Below, piece after piece: positions 1-8,760 of a stretch of DNA of 32,269 nt (positions are counted from its first letter, which is position 1; each line of letters begins with the position of its first letter). The notes below the pieces were generated by a model. It was not told the origin of the DNA. It worked only from the letters and a program-made list of their open reading frames with translations, and searched no databases. The translations under genes were made by a program, and so were the position numbers. This stretch comes from DATHYU01 sp033722675. Its GTDB lineage: Bacteria > Actinomycetota > Acidimicrobiia > Spongiisociales > UBA11373. Location of the stretch: contig JAWVYO010000019.1 of NCBI GenBank assembly GCA_033722675.1, positions 1 to 32,269 of the forward strand. The letters are read 5' to 3'.

Positions 1-1945
<1,945 letters not shown>

Positions 1946-1976
1946 GTCGAATCCAAGCGTTTGTGCTCGCTATGGA

Positions 1977-1996
1977 GTGCTCGAGGTGTCGAGCAC
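1977..1996 (+). other. 23S-5S spacer hairpin
   Basis: GTGCTCGA and its exact reverse complement TCGAGCAC are separated by a GGTG loop. This gives an 8-bp perfect stem in the short spacer between 23S and 5S. It could help processing of the precursor, but that role is inferred. Confidence 0.6.
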
Positions 1997-2003
1997 GACG
2001 GAT

Positions 2004-2121
<118 letters not shown>

Positions 2122-2130
2122 TCTTACGAG

Positions 2131-2162
2131 GACGAGGCCGCCCAGCGATGGGCGGCCTCGTC
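2131..2162 (+). terminator. rrn operon terminator hairpin
   Basis: A perfect 14-bp stem (2131-2144 with 2149-2162) is capped by a GCGA tetraloop of the GNRA type. It starts 10 nt after 5S. There is no T-tract, only GCGTT after the stem, as is common in GC-rich genomes. Confidence 0.85.
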
Positions 2163-2269
2163 GCGTTCCGACCCCGGTGGCGCCCTGGGGCCCGGTGACG
2201 GCCGTGCTCGTCGGGACCGAGGACGGCGGCGGCGACCGGCGGGGGAGCGGGCCGGCGCGGCCGGCGGGC

Positions 2270-2275
2270 TACGAT
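2270..2275 (+). promoter_or_regulatory. -10 box of the TPR-like gene
   Basis: TACGAT fits the TANNNT pattern used throughout this window. It lies 27 nt before the chosen GTG, with a GAGG at 2291-2294 that can serve as ribosome binding site, so this transcript would have a short leader. Confidence 0.45.
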
Positions 2276-2302
2276 GGCGGTCCCCGCACCGAGGTCCTTC
2301 CC

Positions 2303-3055
2303 GTGGCATCCGATCGTTCCAGCGCGTCTCGCGGCCGCCGCTCCGGCGGCGATCGCCGGTCGAGCCGCGGCCGCTCCGGCGGGAAGCAGCCACCGCCGCC
2401 GCGCAAGCCGTGGTCGCCGGAGGCCGGCCGGCTCCCGACCTGGGTGGCCGACGAGATCGCCCGCTCGACGCCAAAGCCGAAGGTGCGCAACGCCATGGAC
2501 GAGCTCATGGCCGCCGCCGACGCCTTCGCCTCGGGCAAGCACGGCAAGGCGATGCGCCACGCCGAGCGAGCCAAGGAACTGTCGCCGCGTGCCGCTTCGA
2601 TCCGCGAGATCCTCGCCCTCTCGGCGTACCGCACCAGCCGGTGGGACATCGCGCTGCGGGAGCTGCGGACGTTCCGTCGCCTGACCGGCGAGGCGACCCA
2701 CATCCCCGTGGAGATGGACGTGCTGCGTGCCCTCGATCGGCCCGACGACGTCGAGTCGGCCTGGGGGCTGCTGCGTCGCCTCGACGCCCGCAAGGAGATC
2801 CGCGACGAGGGCAAGGTCGTCTACGGGTCGTTCCTCCTGGATCGCGGAGAGGACCGTAAGGCGTGGGAGGTCACGAACCCGAAGCGGATCCACGACGATC
2901 CCCGAGAGTCGGACCTCCGGGTCTGGTACGTGGCGGCCCGCGCCGCGGCGCGTCTGGGGGACCACGCGACGGGCCGGCGCCTCTACGAGGCGATCCAGTC
3001 GGCCGACCCCGGCTTTCCCGGCCTCGACGAACTCGACGCCGCCACCCGCGGCTGA
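2303..3055 (+). CDS. TPR-like repeat protein of unknown function
   Basis: This 250-aa soluble protein has a basic, low-complexity N-terminus (about residues 1-40, rich in Arg, Ser, Gly and Pro). The rest is helical and reads like degenerate tetratricopeptide repeats, for example AADAFASGKHGKAMRHAERA followed by further helix pairs of similar length. No catalytic motif is visible, and TPR-type helices usually mediate protein-protein contacts. The GTG at 2303 is chosen because the frame upstream runs into the 5S gene and terminator, and a -10 box lies at 2270. The basic tail could bind nucleic acid, but that is speculation. It stops directly against the convergent MBL gene: the two stop codons form TGATCA. 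Role unknown. Confidence 0.75.
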   Translation: MASDRSSASRGRRSGGDRRSSRGRSGGKQPPPPRKPWSPEAGRLPTWVADEIARSTPKPKVRNAMDELMAAADAFASGKHGKAMRHAERAKELSPRAASIREILALSAYRTSRWDIALRELRTFRRLTGEATHIPVEMDVLRALDRPDDVESAWGLLRRLDARKEIRDEGKVVYGSFLLDRGEDRKAWEVTNPKRIHDDPRESDLRVWYVAARAAARLGDHATGRRLYEAIQSADPGFPGLDELDAATRG

Positions 3056-3967
3056 TCAGCGGTCGGCGAGCCAGCGGGCGATGCCCGCGGCCTGGCTCTC
3101 CCAGTCCGTCGTCCGATCGAAGACGGCGACGACCTCCTCGTCCACTCCTGCGGCGCGATGGTCGGCGAGGACCCACGCCCGCAGGCCGGCGGCCAGGGCC
3201 TCGCCCTCGAGCCCGACGGACTCCACCCACGAGACCCAGTCGCCGACCCGGCGCTCCGCCTCGGCGAGGATCCGGTCGACGTCCGGCTCGGGTCCGAAGT
3301 GCGCGAATCCGAGGAAGGCGGGCTCCAGGGCGCCGATGCGCCGCAGGGAGTCGACCATGAGGTGGGGATCGAAGTCGGGCGGCGGCGTGGCCGGCTGGAC
3401 GACGTGTCCGTGGGGGAAGCTGATGCCGACGGCGTCGCCGACGAAGGCGCCGCCGGTGGAGGCCTCGTGGAAGACGACGTGATGGCGCGCGTGCCCGGGC
3501 GTGTGCACGACGTCGATCGCCCGGCCGCCGCCGATGGCGAGCCGGTCGCCCTCGTCGACGACCTCCAGGCGCTCGGGGGCGATGGGCTCCATCGGGCCCC
3601 AGAGGTCGAGGAGGCCCTGTTCGCCCCAGATGCGAGCCGCGGATCGCCAGAGGCGTTCGGGTGAGGCGAGGTGCCGGGCCCCGGTCTCGTGCACGCCGAT
3701 GCGCGCCCCGGGGAATCGACGGGCGAGACGCCACGCGCCCCCGGCGTGATCGAGGTGGATGTGGGTGACGACGAGGCGGGCGACGTCGTCGACACCCACC
3801 TCGTCGAGCGCCGCGAAGAGGTGCTCGATGGAGACGCTCGGGCCGCATTCGACCAGCGTGCGTTCCGGGGTGTCGAACAGGTAACAGGCCAGGCGCTCGG
3901 GAACGCCGTGCATCATGGCGTCGATGAGGTAGAGGTCGTCGCCGAGTTTCGTGACCGTGGCGGCCAT
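3056..3967 (-). CDS. MBL-fold metallo-hydrolase
   Basis: This 303-aa cytoplasmic protein has the full metallo-beta-lactamase-fold metal site. HxHxDH is seen as HIHLDH at residues 69-74, then a histidine in HTPGHARHH, an aspartate in VGDAVG and a C-terminal histidine in FAHFGP. Such a site normally binds two metal ions and hydrolyses esters, thioesters or related bonds. The substrate cannot be told from sequence. It resembles glyoxalase II-like and beta-lactamase-like hydrolases rather than RNases, as no beta-CASP insertion is seen. The start ATG lies 6 nt after a TACGCT -10 box, a leaderless arrangement. It diverges from the SSB-like gene. Confidence 0.88.
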   Translation of the reverse strand: MAATVTKLGDDLYLIDAMMHGVPERLACYLFDTPERTLVECGPSVSIEHLFAALDEVGVDDVARLVVTHIHLDHAGGAWRLARRFPGARIGVHETGARHLASPERLWRSAARIWGEQGLLDLWGPMEPIAPERLEVVDEGDRLAIGGGRAIDVVHTPGHARHHVVFHEASTGGAFVGDAVGISFPHGHVVQPATPPPDFDPHLMVDSLRRIGALEPAFLGFAHFGPEPDVDRILAEAERRVGDWVSWVESVGLEGEALAAGLRAWVLADHRAAGVDEEVVAVFDRTTDWESQAAGIARWLADR

Positions 3968-3973
3968 GGGGCC

Positions 3974-3979
3974 AGCGTA
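3974..3979 (-). promoter_or_regulatory. Leaderless -10 box of the MBL hydrolase
   Basis: TACGCT on the minus strand is 6 nt from the ATG and no Shine-Dalgarno sequence lies between. Confidence 0.6.
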
Positions 3980-4022
3980 CCGATGCGTCACACCCCCGTC
4001 GTACCGTCGTGCCGTCCCCCCT

Positions 4023-4029
4023 GGAAAGG
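4023..4029 (+). promoter_or_regulatory. Ribosome binding site fixing the SSB-like start
   Basis: GGAAAGG lies 10 nt before GTG 4040. The upstream ATG at 3983 has no comparable site. Confidence 0.55.
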
Positions 4030-4039
4030 CAGCGGAACC

Positions 4040-4405
4040 GTGGATCGTGATCTCAACCTGGTCGTCCTCGCCGGGCGCCTCGCGGCCCCGCCAGAGGTCC
4101 GGACGTTCGAGCGAGGCTCGAGGCTGGTTCGCTGGCTGGTGACCACCCGGAGCGAGGCCCCCGAACGGCGGGTCGATGTCGTGCCCGTCACCCTCTGGGA
4201 TCCCTCCGACGGGCTCGTGGCCGCCGACGTGCGACCCGGTCGCCGCATCTGGGCGGCGGGATCGGTGCGTCGACGGTTCTGGAGCGACGGCGCCGCCAGA
4301 CGGAGCCGCCTGGAGATCCTCGCCGACCGGGTCTGCCTGGGGCAGGAGCACGCGTCGGGCGGGGAGTACCCTCTCGCCGATGCGGAGGGTGGCGACATCG
4401 GCTAG
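4040..4405 (+). CDS. Short single-stranded DNA-binding protein-like OB-fold protein
   Basis: The 121-aa product begins DLNLVVLAGRLAAPPEVR, which matches the N-terminal OB-fold pattern of bacterial SSB (a beta-strand, then GRL..DPE.R). It continues with strand patterns around RLVRWLVTTR, VDVVPVTLWD and RIWAAGSVRRR. It ends PLADAEGGDIG and lacks the acidic DDIPF-type tip with which housekeeping SSB recruits partners. This is therefore probably a paralog or a domain protein, not the replication SSB. GTG at 4040 is chosen for the GGAAAGG at 4023-4029; an in-frame ATG at 3983 is an alternative. Its 3' end overlaps the next gene by 26 nt and holds that gene's promoter. Confidence 0.75.
   Translation: MDRDLNLVVLAGRLAAPPEVRTFERGSRLVRWLVTTRSEAPERRVDVVPVTLWDPSDGLVAADVRPGRRIWAAGSVRRRFWSDGAARRSRLEILADRVCLGQEHASGGEYPLADAEGGDIG
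4367..4372 (+). promoter_or_regulatory. Leaderless promoter inside the SSB-like gene, for the GGT-family gene
   Basis: TACCCT is followed by 7 nt and then ATG 4380, the same geometry as other leaderless starts here. There is no Shine-Dalgarno sequence before the ATG. Confidence 0.5.
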
Positions 4406-5915
4406 CACGCCCCTGGCGGCCGACGTGGCCGCGGCGGTCGCCGACGACGGCGGCAACGCCGTCGACGCGGCCATCGCGTCGACGGTGGTGGCCATGGTCA
4501 CCCAGCCCGGGATCATCGGTCCCGGGGCCGGGACGTTCGTCACGGTCTGGCCGGCGGGCGGCGAGCCGGTCGTCGTGGACGCCTACGCCGCGAAGCCGGG
4601 CCTCGGTCTCCCCGATGGCCGGCGGCCCCAGCACCACGGCGACCGGGTCTGGATGGACTACGGCGGCGGCATGCACACCCTCGTCGGACATGCGTCCGTG
4701 GCGGTGCCGGGAGTCTTCTCGGGCCTCGGCCTGGCGTCCGAGCGCTACGGCGCCCTGCCGTGGCGAGACGTCATCGAGCCGTCGATCCGGGTCGTTCGCG
4801 AGGGTTTCCCCTACTCCGCCGTCTCGGCGGCGTACCTGGCCTACGCCCACGAGCCCATCTACGACCGGGAGGCAGACAGCTTCGCCGCCCTCCATCGGTC
4901 CGACGGCTCCCCGCTCGACGAGGGGGAGCCGGTGGTGATCGAACACCTCGCCGACAGCCTCGAGATCATCGCCGAGGAGGGGCCCCACGCGCTCCTCACC
5001 GGGTCCCTCGGGGAGCGGATGGCCGCAGACATGGCGGCCCGGGGTGGATGGATCACGGCCGAGGACCTGACCGCCTACCGCCCGATCGTGCGGGAGCCGA
5101 TCCGGGTGCCCGTCGACGAGTGGGAGGTGGCCACGAACCCACCGCCGGCGGTCGGCGGTGCGACCCTCGCCGCCATGCTCCTGCTGCTCGACGATCACCC
5201 CTTCCGCGAGTGGACGGCGCCCGAGGTGGCCCACCTCGCCCAGGTGGAGCGGGCGGTCCTGCGCTACCGGGCCGAGGTGCTCGACCGTTCGGCCGATCGC
5301 GCCGCCGAGGCGGCGCACCTCCTCGACCGCGCCCGGGTCGGGGACCTCCGGGGGCTGCTCGGCTCGCCCTCCACCGTGCACCAGTCGACGGTCGACACCG
5401 ACGGGCTGGCGTGCGCGATCACGACGTCGGCCGGGTACGGCTCGGGCGTCATGATCCCCGAGTCGGGCTTCTGGCTGAACAACTCCCTCGGCGAGATCGA
5501 CCTCCACCCCGACGGCCTCGAAGACCTCGCCGCGGGGGACCGGCTCCCCTCGAACATGGCGCCGACGCTCGCCCGTCGAGACGACGGGGCGGTCCTGTCG
5601 ATCGGATCGCCCGGTGCCAGCCGGATCACCACGGCCATCGCCCAGGTGCTGCTGAACTTCATCCATCTGGGGATGTCGCTGTCGGACGCGGTCGCCCATC
5701 CCCGGGTGCACGCCGAGGTGTTCGAGGGCGTTCCCACCCTCGCCGCCGAACCGGGGCTGGACACCGATGCGGTCGTCGACCTGGCGGTGCGGCGGTTCCC
5801 CGATCTCTCCATGTACTTCGGGGGCGTGGGCGTCGTGCTGTGGGATCCGCGGGCGGGCATGTTCCCGGCCAGTGACCCTCGCCGCACCGGCGCCGTGTCG
5901 ATCGGCGGCAGGTAG
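4380..5915 (+). CDS. Gamma-glutamyltransferase-family Ntn-hydrolase
   Basis: The 511-aa product shows the GGT fold markers: GGNAVDAAIAS near the N-terminus, then the autoprocessing region STVHQSTVDTDG in which Thr332 aligns with the catalytic threonine. Further on are RLPSNMAPTL, the glycine-rich GSPGASRI and the C-terminal AVAHPRVHAE. GGTs are made as one chain and cut just before this threonine into large and small subunits. Two oddities are seen. There is no signal peptide although most GGTs are exported, and the substrate-binding REVAP-like loop is replaced by DAYAAKPG. The enzyme may therefore be a cytoplasmic acylase or amidohydrolase rather than a glutathione hydrolase. The start follows from a nested -10 box 7 nt upstream. 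Confidence 0.85.
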   Translation: MRRVATSASTPLAADVAAAVADDGGNAVDAAIASTVVAMVTQPGIIGPGAGTFVTVWPAGGEPVVVDAYAAKPGLGLPDGRRPQHHGDRVWMDYGGGMHTLVGHASVAVPGVFSGLGLASERYGALPWRDVIEPSIRVVREGFPYSAVSAAYLAYAHEPIYDREADSFAALHRSDGSPLDEGEPVVIEHLADSLEIIAEEGPHALLTGSLGERMAADMAARGGWITAEDLTAYRPIVREPIRVPVDEWEVATNPPPAVGGATLAAMLLLLDDHPFREWTAPEVAHLAQVERAVLRYRAEVLDRSADRAAEAAHLLDRARVGDLRGLLGSPSTVHQSTVDTDGLACAITTSAGYGSGVMIPESGFWLNNSLGEIDLHPDGLEDLAAGDRLPSNMAPTLARRDDGAVLSIGSPGASRITTAIAQVLLNFIHLGMSLSDAVAHPRVHAEVFEGVPTLAAEPGLDTDAVVDLAVRRFPDLSMYFGGVGVVLWDPRAGMFPASDPRRTGAVSIGGR

Positions 5916-6123
5916 CCGCTACCCCGCGTCGTGACGGCGGTGCACCTCGGCGAGGAACCGGTGCCCGCGGCGTCGACGTGAGACCCGTCCTCGGAGACGA
6001 CCGCCGGGCCGGCGCGACGACGGCACCCGCGCCCGGGCCGACGCCACGACCCCGCCGCGGCAGGACGGCGTCCGGGTCGGATCCGCCGGACCATCGGTCC
6101 AGGATCACACCGCGAGGCTCGGT

Positions 6124-6147
6124 CCTGGGGGCGCGCGGCGCGCCAGG
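6124..6147 (-). terminator. Possible terminator of the SCO1664 operon
   Basis: CCTGG and CCAGG flank a CGCG/CGCG stem with a small bulge, 12 nt beyond the operon's last stop codon. There is no T-tract. The rest of the 243-nt gap 5916-6158 holds no convincing gene. Confidence 0.3.
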
Positions 6148-6158
6148 GGTGATCGACC

Positions 6159-6827
6159 TCAGTACGGAGGCCAGGGCAGGGGCGGCCGATCGTCGGGGGG
6201 CTCGGGGTGGACCGGGTCGGCGACGAGGCCGTCCACCCGGGCTGCCAGCGCCGCGGTGTGCGCCGGACCGACGAGCTCGGCCGCCCGCTCGCCGAGGGCA
6301 CTCGCCAGCTCCGCCGCCAGCGACCGAAGCGCGTCCACGAGGGGGCCGGGCAGCTCCCGGCCGCCGAACCCCCACAGCACGGTGCGCAGCTTGTCGTCCG
6401 CGTGGAACGTGAGCCCGTGGTCGATGGCCCGAAGAGCGCCGGTCGACCGGTCCCGCAGCAGGTGCCCGAGCTTGCGGTCGGCGTTGTTGGCGACGAGATC
6501 GAGCACCGCCACCGGCCAGAGCATCGGGTCCACCGCCTCGACCGGCTCGAGGGGGTCGAAGGTCTCGTCGGCGTCGACGTACTCCTGGACGGCTCCGGGA
6601 CCCAGCGGACCGTCGCCGAGCACCGTCCGTGGAACGACGTCCAGCCCCATCGCCGCGGCGACCTCGTAGGTGAGCACCTCGCGGCCTGCGAGCGTGGTGA
6701 CGTCGAAGTCCCAGAGCGGGCGGTTGCCGGCGACCGGCTTGTACACCACCAGTTCGCCGTCGGACCGGCCGAGCAGGGTCACGTTCGAGGCGGCCGTGAA
6801 GCGTCCGACGAGCTCGTCGACGATCAT
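6159..6827 (-). CDS. SCO1664 family protein (kinase-fold-like, actinobacterial)
   Basis: The 222-aa product reads as the SCO1664 family, which is reported to have distant similarity to phosphatidylinositol 3/4-kinases. The visible kinase-like elements are GELVVYKPVAGNRPLWDF (a candidate ATP-binding lysine), VLDLVANNADRKLGHLL and AIDHGLTFH, which resemble the catalytic and metal-binding loops of that fold. Its ATG overlaps the DUF3090 stop as ATGA, so it is the last gene of a three-gene operon. The C-terminus is proline-rich (PPLPWPPY). In many actinobacteria the trio sits beside the mycothiol gene mshC, but none is visible here. The biochemical role is not established. Confidence 0.85.
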   Translation of the reverse strand: MIVDELVGRFTAASNVTLLGRSDGELVVYKPVAGNRPLWDFDVTTLAGREVLTYEVAAAMGLDVVPRTVLGDGPLGPGAVQEYVDADETFDPLEPVEAVDPMLWPVAVLDLVANNADRKLGHLLRDRSTGALRAIDHGLTFHADDKLRTVLWGFGGRELPGPLVDALRSLAAELASALGERAAELVGPAHTAALAARVDGLVADPVHPEPPDDRPPLPWPPY

Positions 6828-7294
6828 CGGTCGTGCCGCAGGTCTCCGTTGGTCGCCGGGCAGGTGTGCCCCTCGGGGTCCTTCGGGCGACCGCAGAACC
6901 GGCACGTCGGGCGGCCCGCCCCGACGACCTCCAGGGCGGCGCGGGCGGCGGCGTCGGCCTGCTCGGGGGCCAGTGTGAAGCCGACCGGCTCGTCACCCTC
7001 CTCGGCGGGCTCGAGCACCACCACGAGGCCGTCGACGTCGGTGCCCAGGCCGATGTCGCCGACGCGGAACGTGGGCGGCACGGGCGCGCCGAGCCCGGGT
7101 CCGGGGTCCTGGGGCGGGGTGCCCAGGGGGCGCAGGAGCTCGAGGATCCGTTCGGCGAGGGCGGCGACCTGCTGCTTCTCGAGGAGGAACCACTCGCGCA
7201 CCCCCTCGGCCTCGACCTCGAGGTGGAAGGCCCTGGCGCCCGGCTCGCCGACGGCGCCGGCGGCGAAGTGGTCGACGGGACCGAAGGAGCGCAT
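6824..7294 (-). CDS. DUF3090 family protein with C-terminal zinc-ribbon motif
   Basis: This 156-aa protein is the usual partner of the SCO1664 family. The N-terminal half is a beta-rich domain (FHLEVEAEGVREWFLLEKQQVAALAERILELL). The C-terminus holds CRFCGRPKDPEGHTCPATNG, whose Cys-x2-Cys and His-x-Cys look like a zinc site. It overlaps SCO1664 by 4 nt at its 3' end and abuts the phosphomutase-like gene by 1 nt at its 5' end, so all three are translationally coupled. A complex between them is plausible but not shown by the sequence. Confidence 0.87.
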   Translation of the reverse strand: MRSFGPVDHFAAGAVGEPGARAFHLEVEAEGVREWFLLEKQQVAALAERILELLRPLGTPPQDPGPGLGAPVPPTFRVGDIGLGTDVDGLVVVLEPAEEGDEPVGFTLAPEQADAAARAALEVVGAGRPTCRFCGRPKDPEGHTCPATNGDLRHDR

Positions 7295-7899
7295 CACGAC
7301 GTCCCGTGGAGGATGCGGTTGACGGCATGCACGGCGGGGGCGCCCTTCGTCGGGACGTCGATCACCGAGACGGAGGCCGTCGAGACGTGGAGGCGCTGGA
7401 AGAGGTCGAGCGGGGACCCGAGGTAGTGGGCGAGGATGGCCTTGATGACGTCGCCGTGGGACACGAGGACGACCGTGTCCTTCGGGTGGTCGGCGGCGAT
7501 CGCCTCCACCGCGGCGACCGCGCGGTCCTGGACCTCCTTGAGCGTCTCGCCGTCGGGGAAGCGAACGCGCGAGGGCGCCACGAAGAGTTCCTCCCAGCGC
7601 TTGAGGCGGGCGAGGTCCTTCAGGCGCCGGCCGGCCCAGGAGCCGTAGTCCACCTCCTCGAGGCCGCGCACCCGGATCGGGTCGAGGCCGTGGACGTCGG
7701 CGACGGCCTGGGCGGTCTGGCGGCAGCGCAGGACGGGGGACGTGTACACGGCTCGGACCTCGGTCCCGGCGAGGCGCTCGGCGACGGCGCCGGCGATCGC
7801 CGCGCCCTCCTCGTGGAGCGGCACGCCGGCGGTTCGGCCGGTCAGGACCGTGCCGGTCTCGGCGGTCGGCGCGTGGCGGAGGAGAAGGAGCCGGGCCAT
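7294..7899 (-). CDS. MSMEG_4193 family histidine phosphatase / putative phosphomutase
   Basis: The 201-aa protein belongs to the histidine phosphatase superfamily. The catalytic motif is near the N-terminus as LLRHAPTAETG, where the usual RHG is RHA. The second conserved histidine is in VLVSHGDVIKAIL, and the phosphate-binding arginine region is YTSPVLRCRQTA. It is the first gene of the SCO1664 operon and most similar to MSMEG_4193. The true substrate is unknown, and phosphomutase is only a family label. The ATG lies 8 nt after TAGGCT, so the operon mRNA is probably leaderless. Confidence 0.87.
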   Translation of the reverse strand: MARLLLLRHAPTAETGTVLTGRTAGVPLHEEGAAIAGAVAERLAGTEVRAVYTSPVLRCRQTAQAVADVHGLDPIRVRGLEEVDYGSWAGRRLKDLARLKRWEELFVAPSRVRFPDGETLKEVQDRAVAAVEAIAADHPKDTVVLVSHGDVIKAILAHYLGSPLDLFQRLHVSTASVSVIDVPTKGAPAVHAVNRILHGTS

Positions 7900-7907
7900 G
7901 GCCGGGC

Positions 7908-7913
7908 AGCCTA
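7908..7913 (-). promoter_or_regulatory. Leaderless promoter of the SCO1664 operon
   Basis: TAGGCT on the minus strand is 8 nt before the ATG of the MSMEG_4193-type gene, within a 53-bp divergent region. Confidence 0.6.
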
Positions 7914-7938
7914 CCGGCGCGGGCCCCGTAGCCCTCGG

Positions 7939-7944
7939 TACCCT
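7939..7944 (+). promoter_or_regulatory. Leaderless promoter of the DUF2087 regulator
   Basis: TACCCT is 8 nt before GTG 7953. It lies back to back with the operon promoter, so the DUF2087 protein could regulate both. Confidence 0.6.
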
Positions 7945-7952
7945 CGCACCCC

Positions 7953-8492
7953 GTGATCACGCCGACACGCTTCCTCCGCCTGGTCGTGGACCCGGTGCGG
8001 CTCGCCGTGCTGGGCGCCGCGGCCGCAGGCCCGGTCGACCCCGCCGCCCTGGCAGGGGAGATCGGTGCGCACGAGCGTCGCGTCCGCAAGGAACTCGGCT
8101 CCCTCGTCGAGGCGGGGCTGCTCACCGACACGTGGGTCCTCGACCGTGAGGCGCTTCGTGCCGTCGCCCGGGCGCTGCCCCAGGACGAGCCGATCGATCC
8201 GGACCTGCTGGAGGGCCCCTGGACCGAGGACGAGGCCCTCGTCCTGAGCCGGTTCTTCTCGGGGGGCCGCCTCGTGGAGATCCCCTCCCAGCACGCCAAG
8301 CGACGGGTGGTGCTCGAGCGCCTGGCGGTCGAGTTCGAACCGGGCCTCCGCTACACGGAACGGGAGGTCAACGCGATCCTGCAGGTGTTCCACCCCGACT
8401 ATGCGGCGTTGCGCCGGTACCTCGTCGACGACGGCCTGCTCACGCGGGCGGACGGCTCGTACTGGCGTTCGGGGGGCCGCGTCGACGCCTGA
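7953..8492 (+). CDS. DUF2087 domain transcriptional regulator with ArsR-like N-terminus
   Basis: The 179-aa protein has an N-terminal winged-helix-like segment (about residues 8-60: RLAVLGAAAAGPVDPAALAGEIGAHERRVRKELGSLVEAGLL). The C-terminal DUF2087 domain (about 90-175) includes ERLAVEFEPGLRYTEREVNAILQVFHPDYAALRRYLVDDGLLTR. Proteins of this layout are annotated as regulators, but few have known targets. The GTG start is set by the -10 box 8 nt upstream. It diverges from the SCO1664 operon across 53 bp, so control of that operon or of itself is a reasonable guess. Confidence 0.87.
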   Translation: MITPTRFLRLVVDPVRLAVLGAAAAGPVDPAALAGEIGAHERRVRKELGSLVEAGLLTDTWVLDREALRAVARALPQDEPIDPDLLEGPWTEDEALVLSRFFSGGRLVEIPSQHAKRRVVLERLAVEFEPGLRYTEREVNAILQVFHPDYAALRRYLVDDGLLTRADGSYWRSGGRVDA

Positions 8493-8506
8493 CCCGGCCC
8501 GGCGGG

Positions 8507-8512
8507 TATCGT
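8507..8512 (+). promoter_or_regulatory. Leaderless promoter of the DUF2277 gene
   Basis: TATCGT is 8 nt before ATG 8521, with no Shine-Dalgarno sequence between. Confidence 0.55.
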
Positions 8513-8520
8513 CTCGGGCC

Positions 8521-8760
8521 ATGTGCCGAAGCATCGTCAAGCTGCGCCGCACCGAGCCGACGCCCCGCGAGGAGGTGGCGGCGGCGGCCCGCCAGTACGT
8601 CCGCAAGGTGTCGGGGTTCCGCGAACCGTCGCACGCCAACGTCGAGGTGTTCGAGGCCGCCGTGCGGGACGTGGCGCTCGCCACCGAGCAACTCCTCGAC
8701 GCACTCACCGTGCACGGCCGACCGGCGGCCGGGGTCGCCAGGGACCCGGCGAGCCCGTGA
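8521..8760 (+). CDS. DUF2277 domain-containing small protein
   Basis: This 79-aa protein starts MCRSIVKLRRTEP and carries AAARQYVRKVSGFREPSHANVEVFEAAV. Both stretches are characteristic of DUF2277, a short helical family of unknown function found in many bacteria. The length is normal for the family. The stop codon overlaps the GTG of the YibE/F gene as GTGA, so the two are co-translated. The function cannot be inferred from sequence. Confidence 0.88.
   Translation: MCRSIVKLRRTEPTPREEVAAAARQYVRKVSGFREPSHANVEVFEAAVRDVALATEQLLDALTVHGRPAAGVARDPASP

Noticed and set aside
5916..6158. Possible decayed gene end on the minus strand (a short RFLAEVHRRHDAG-like end)
   Set aside because: The frame upstream turns into Arg/Gly-rich chance sequence, and there is no start or family match.
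8325..8345. GAGTTCGAACC as a tRNA T-loop
   Set aside because: It lies within the DUF2087 coding frame, and no acceptor or anticodon arms can be folded around it. No tRNA was found in the window.
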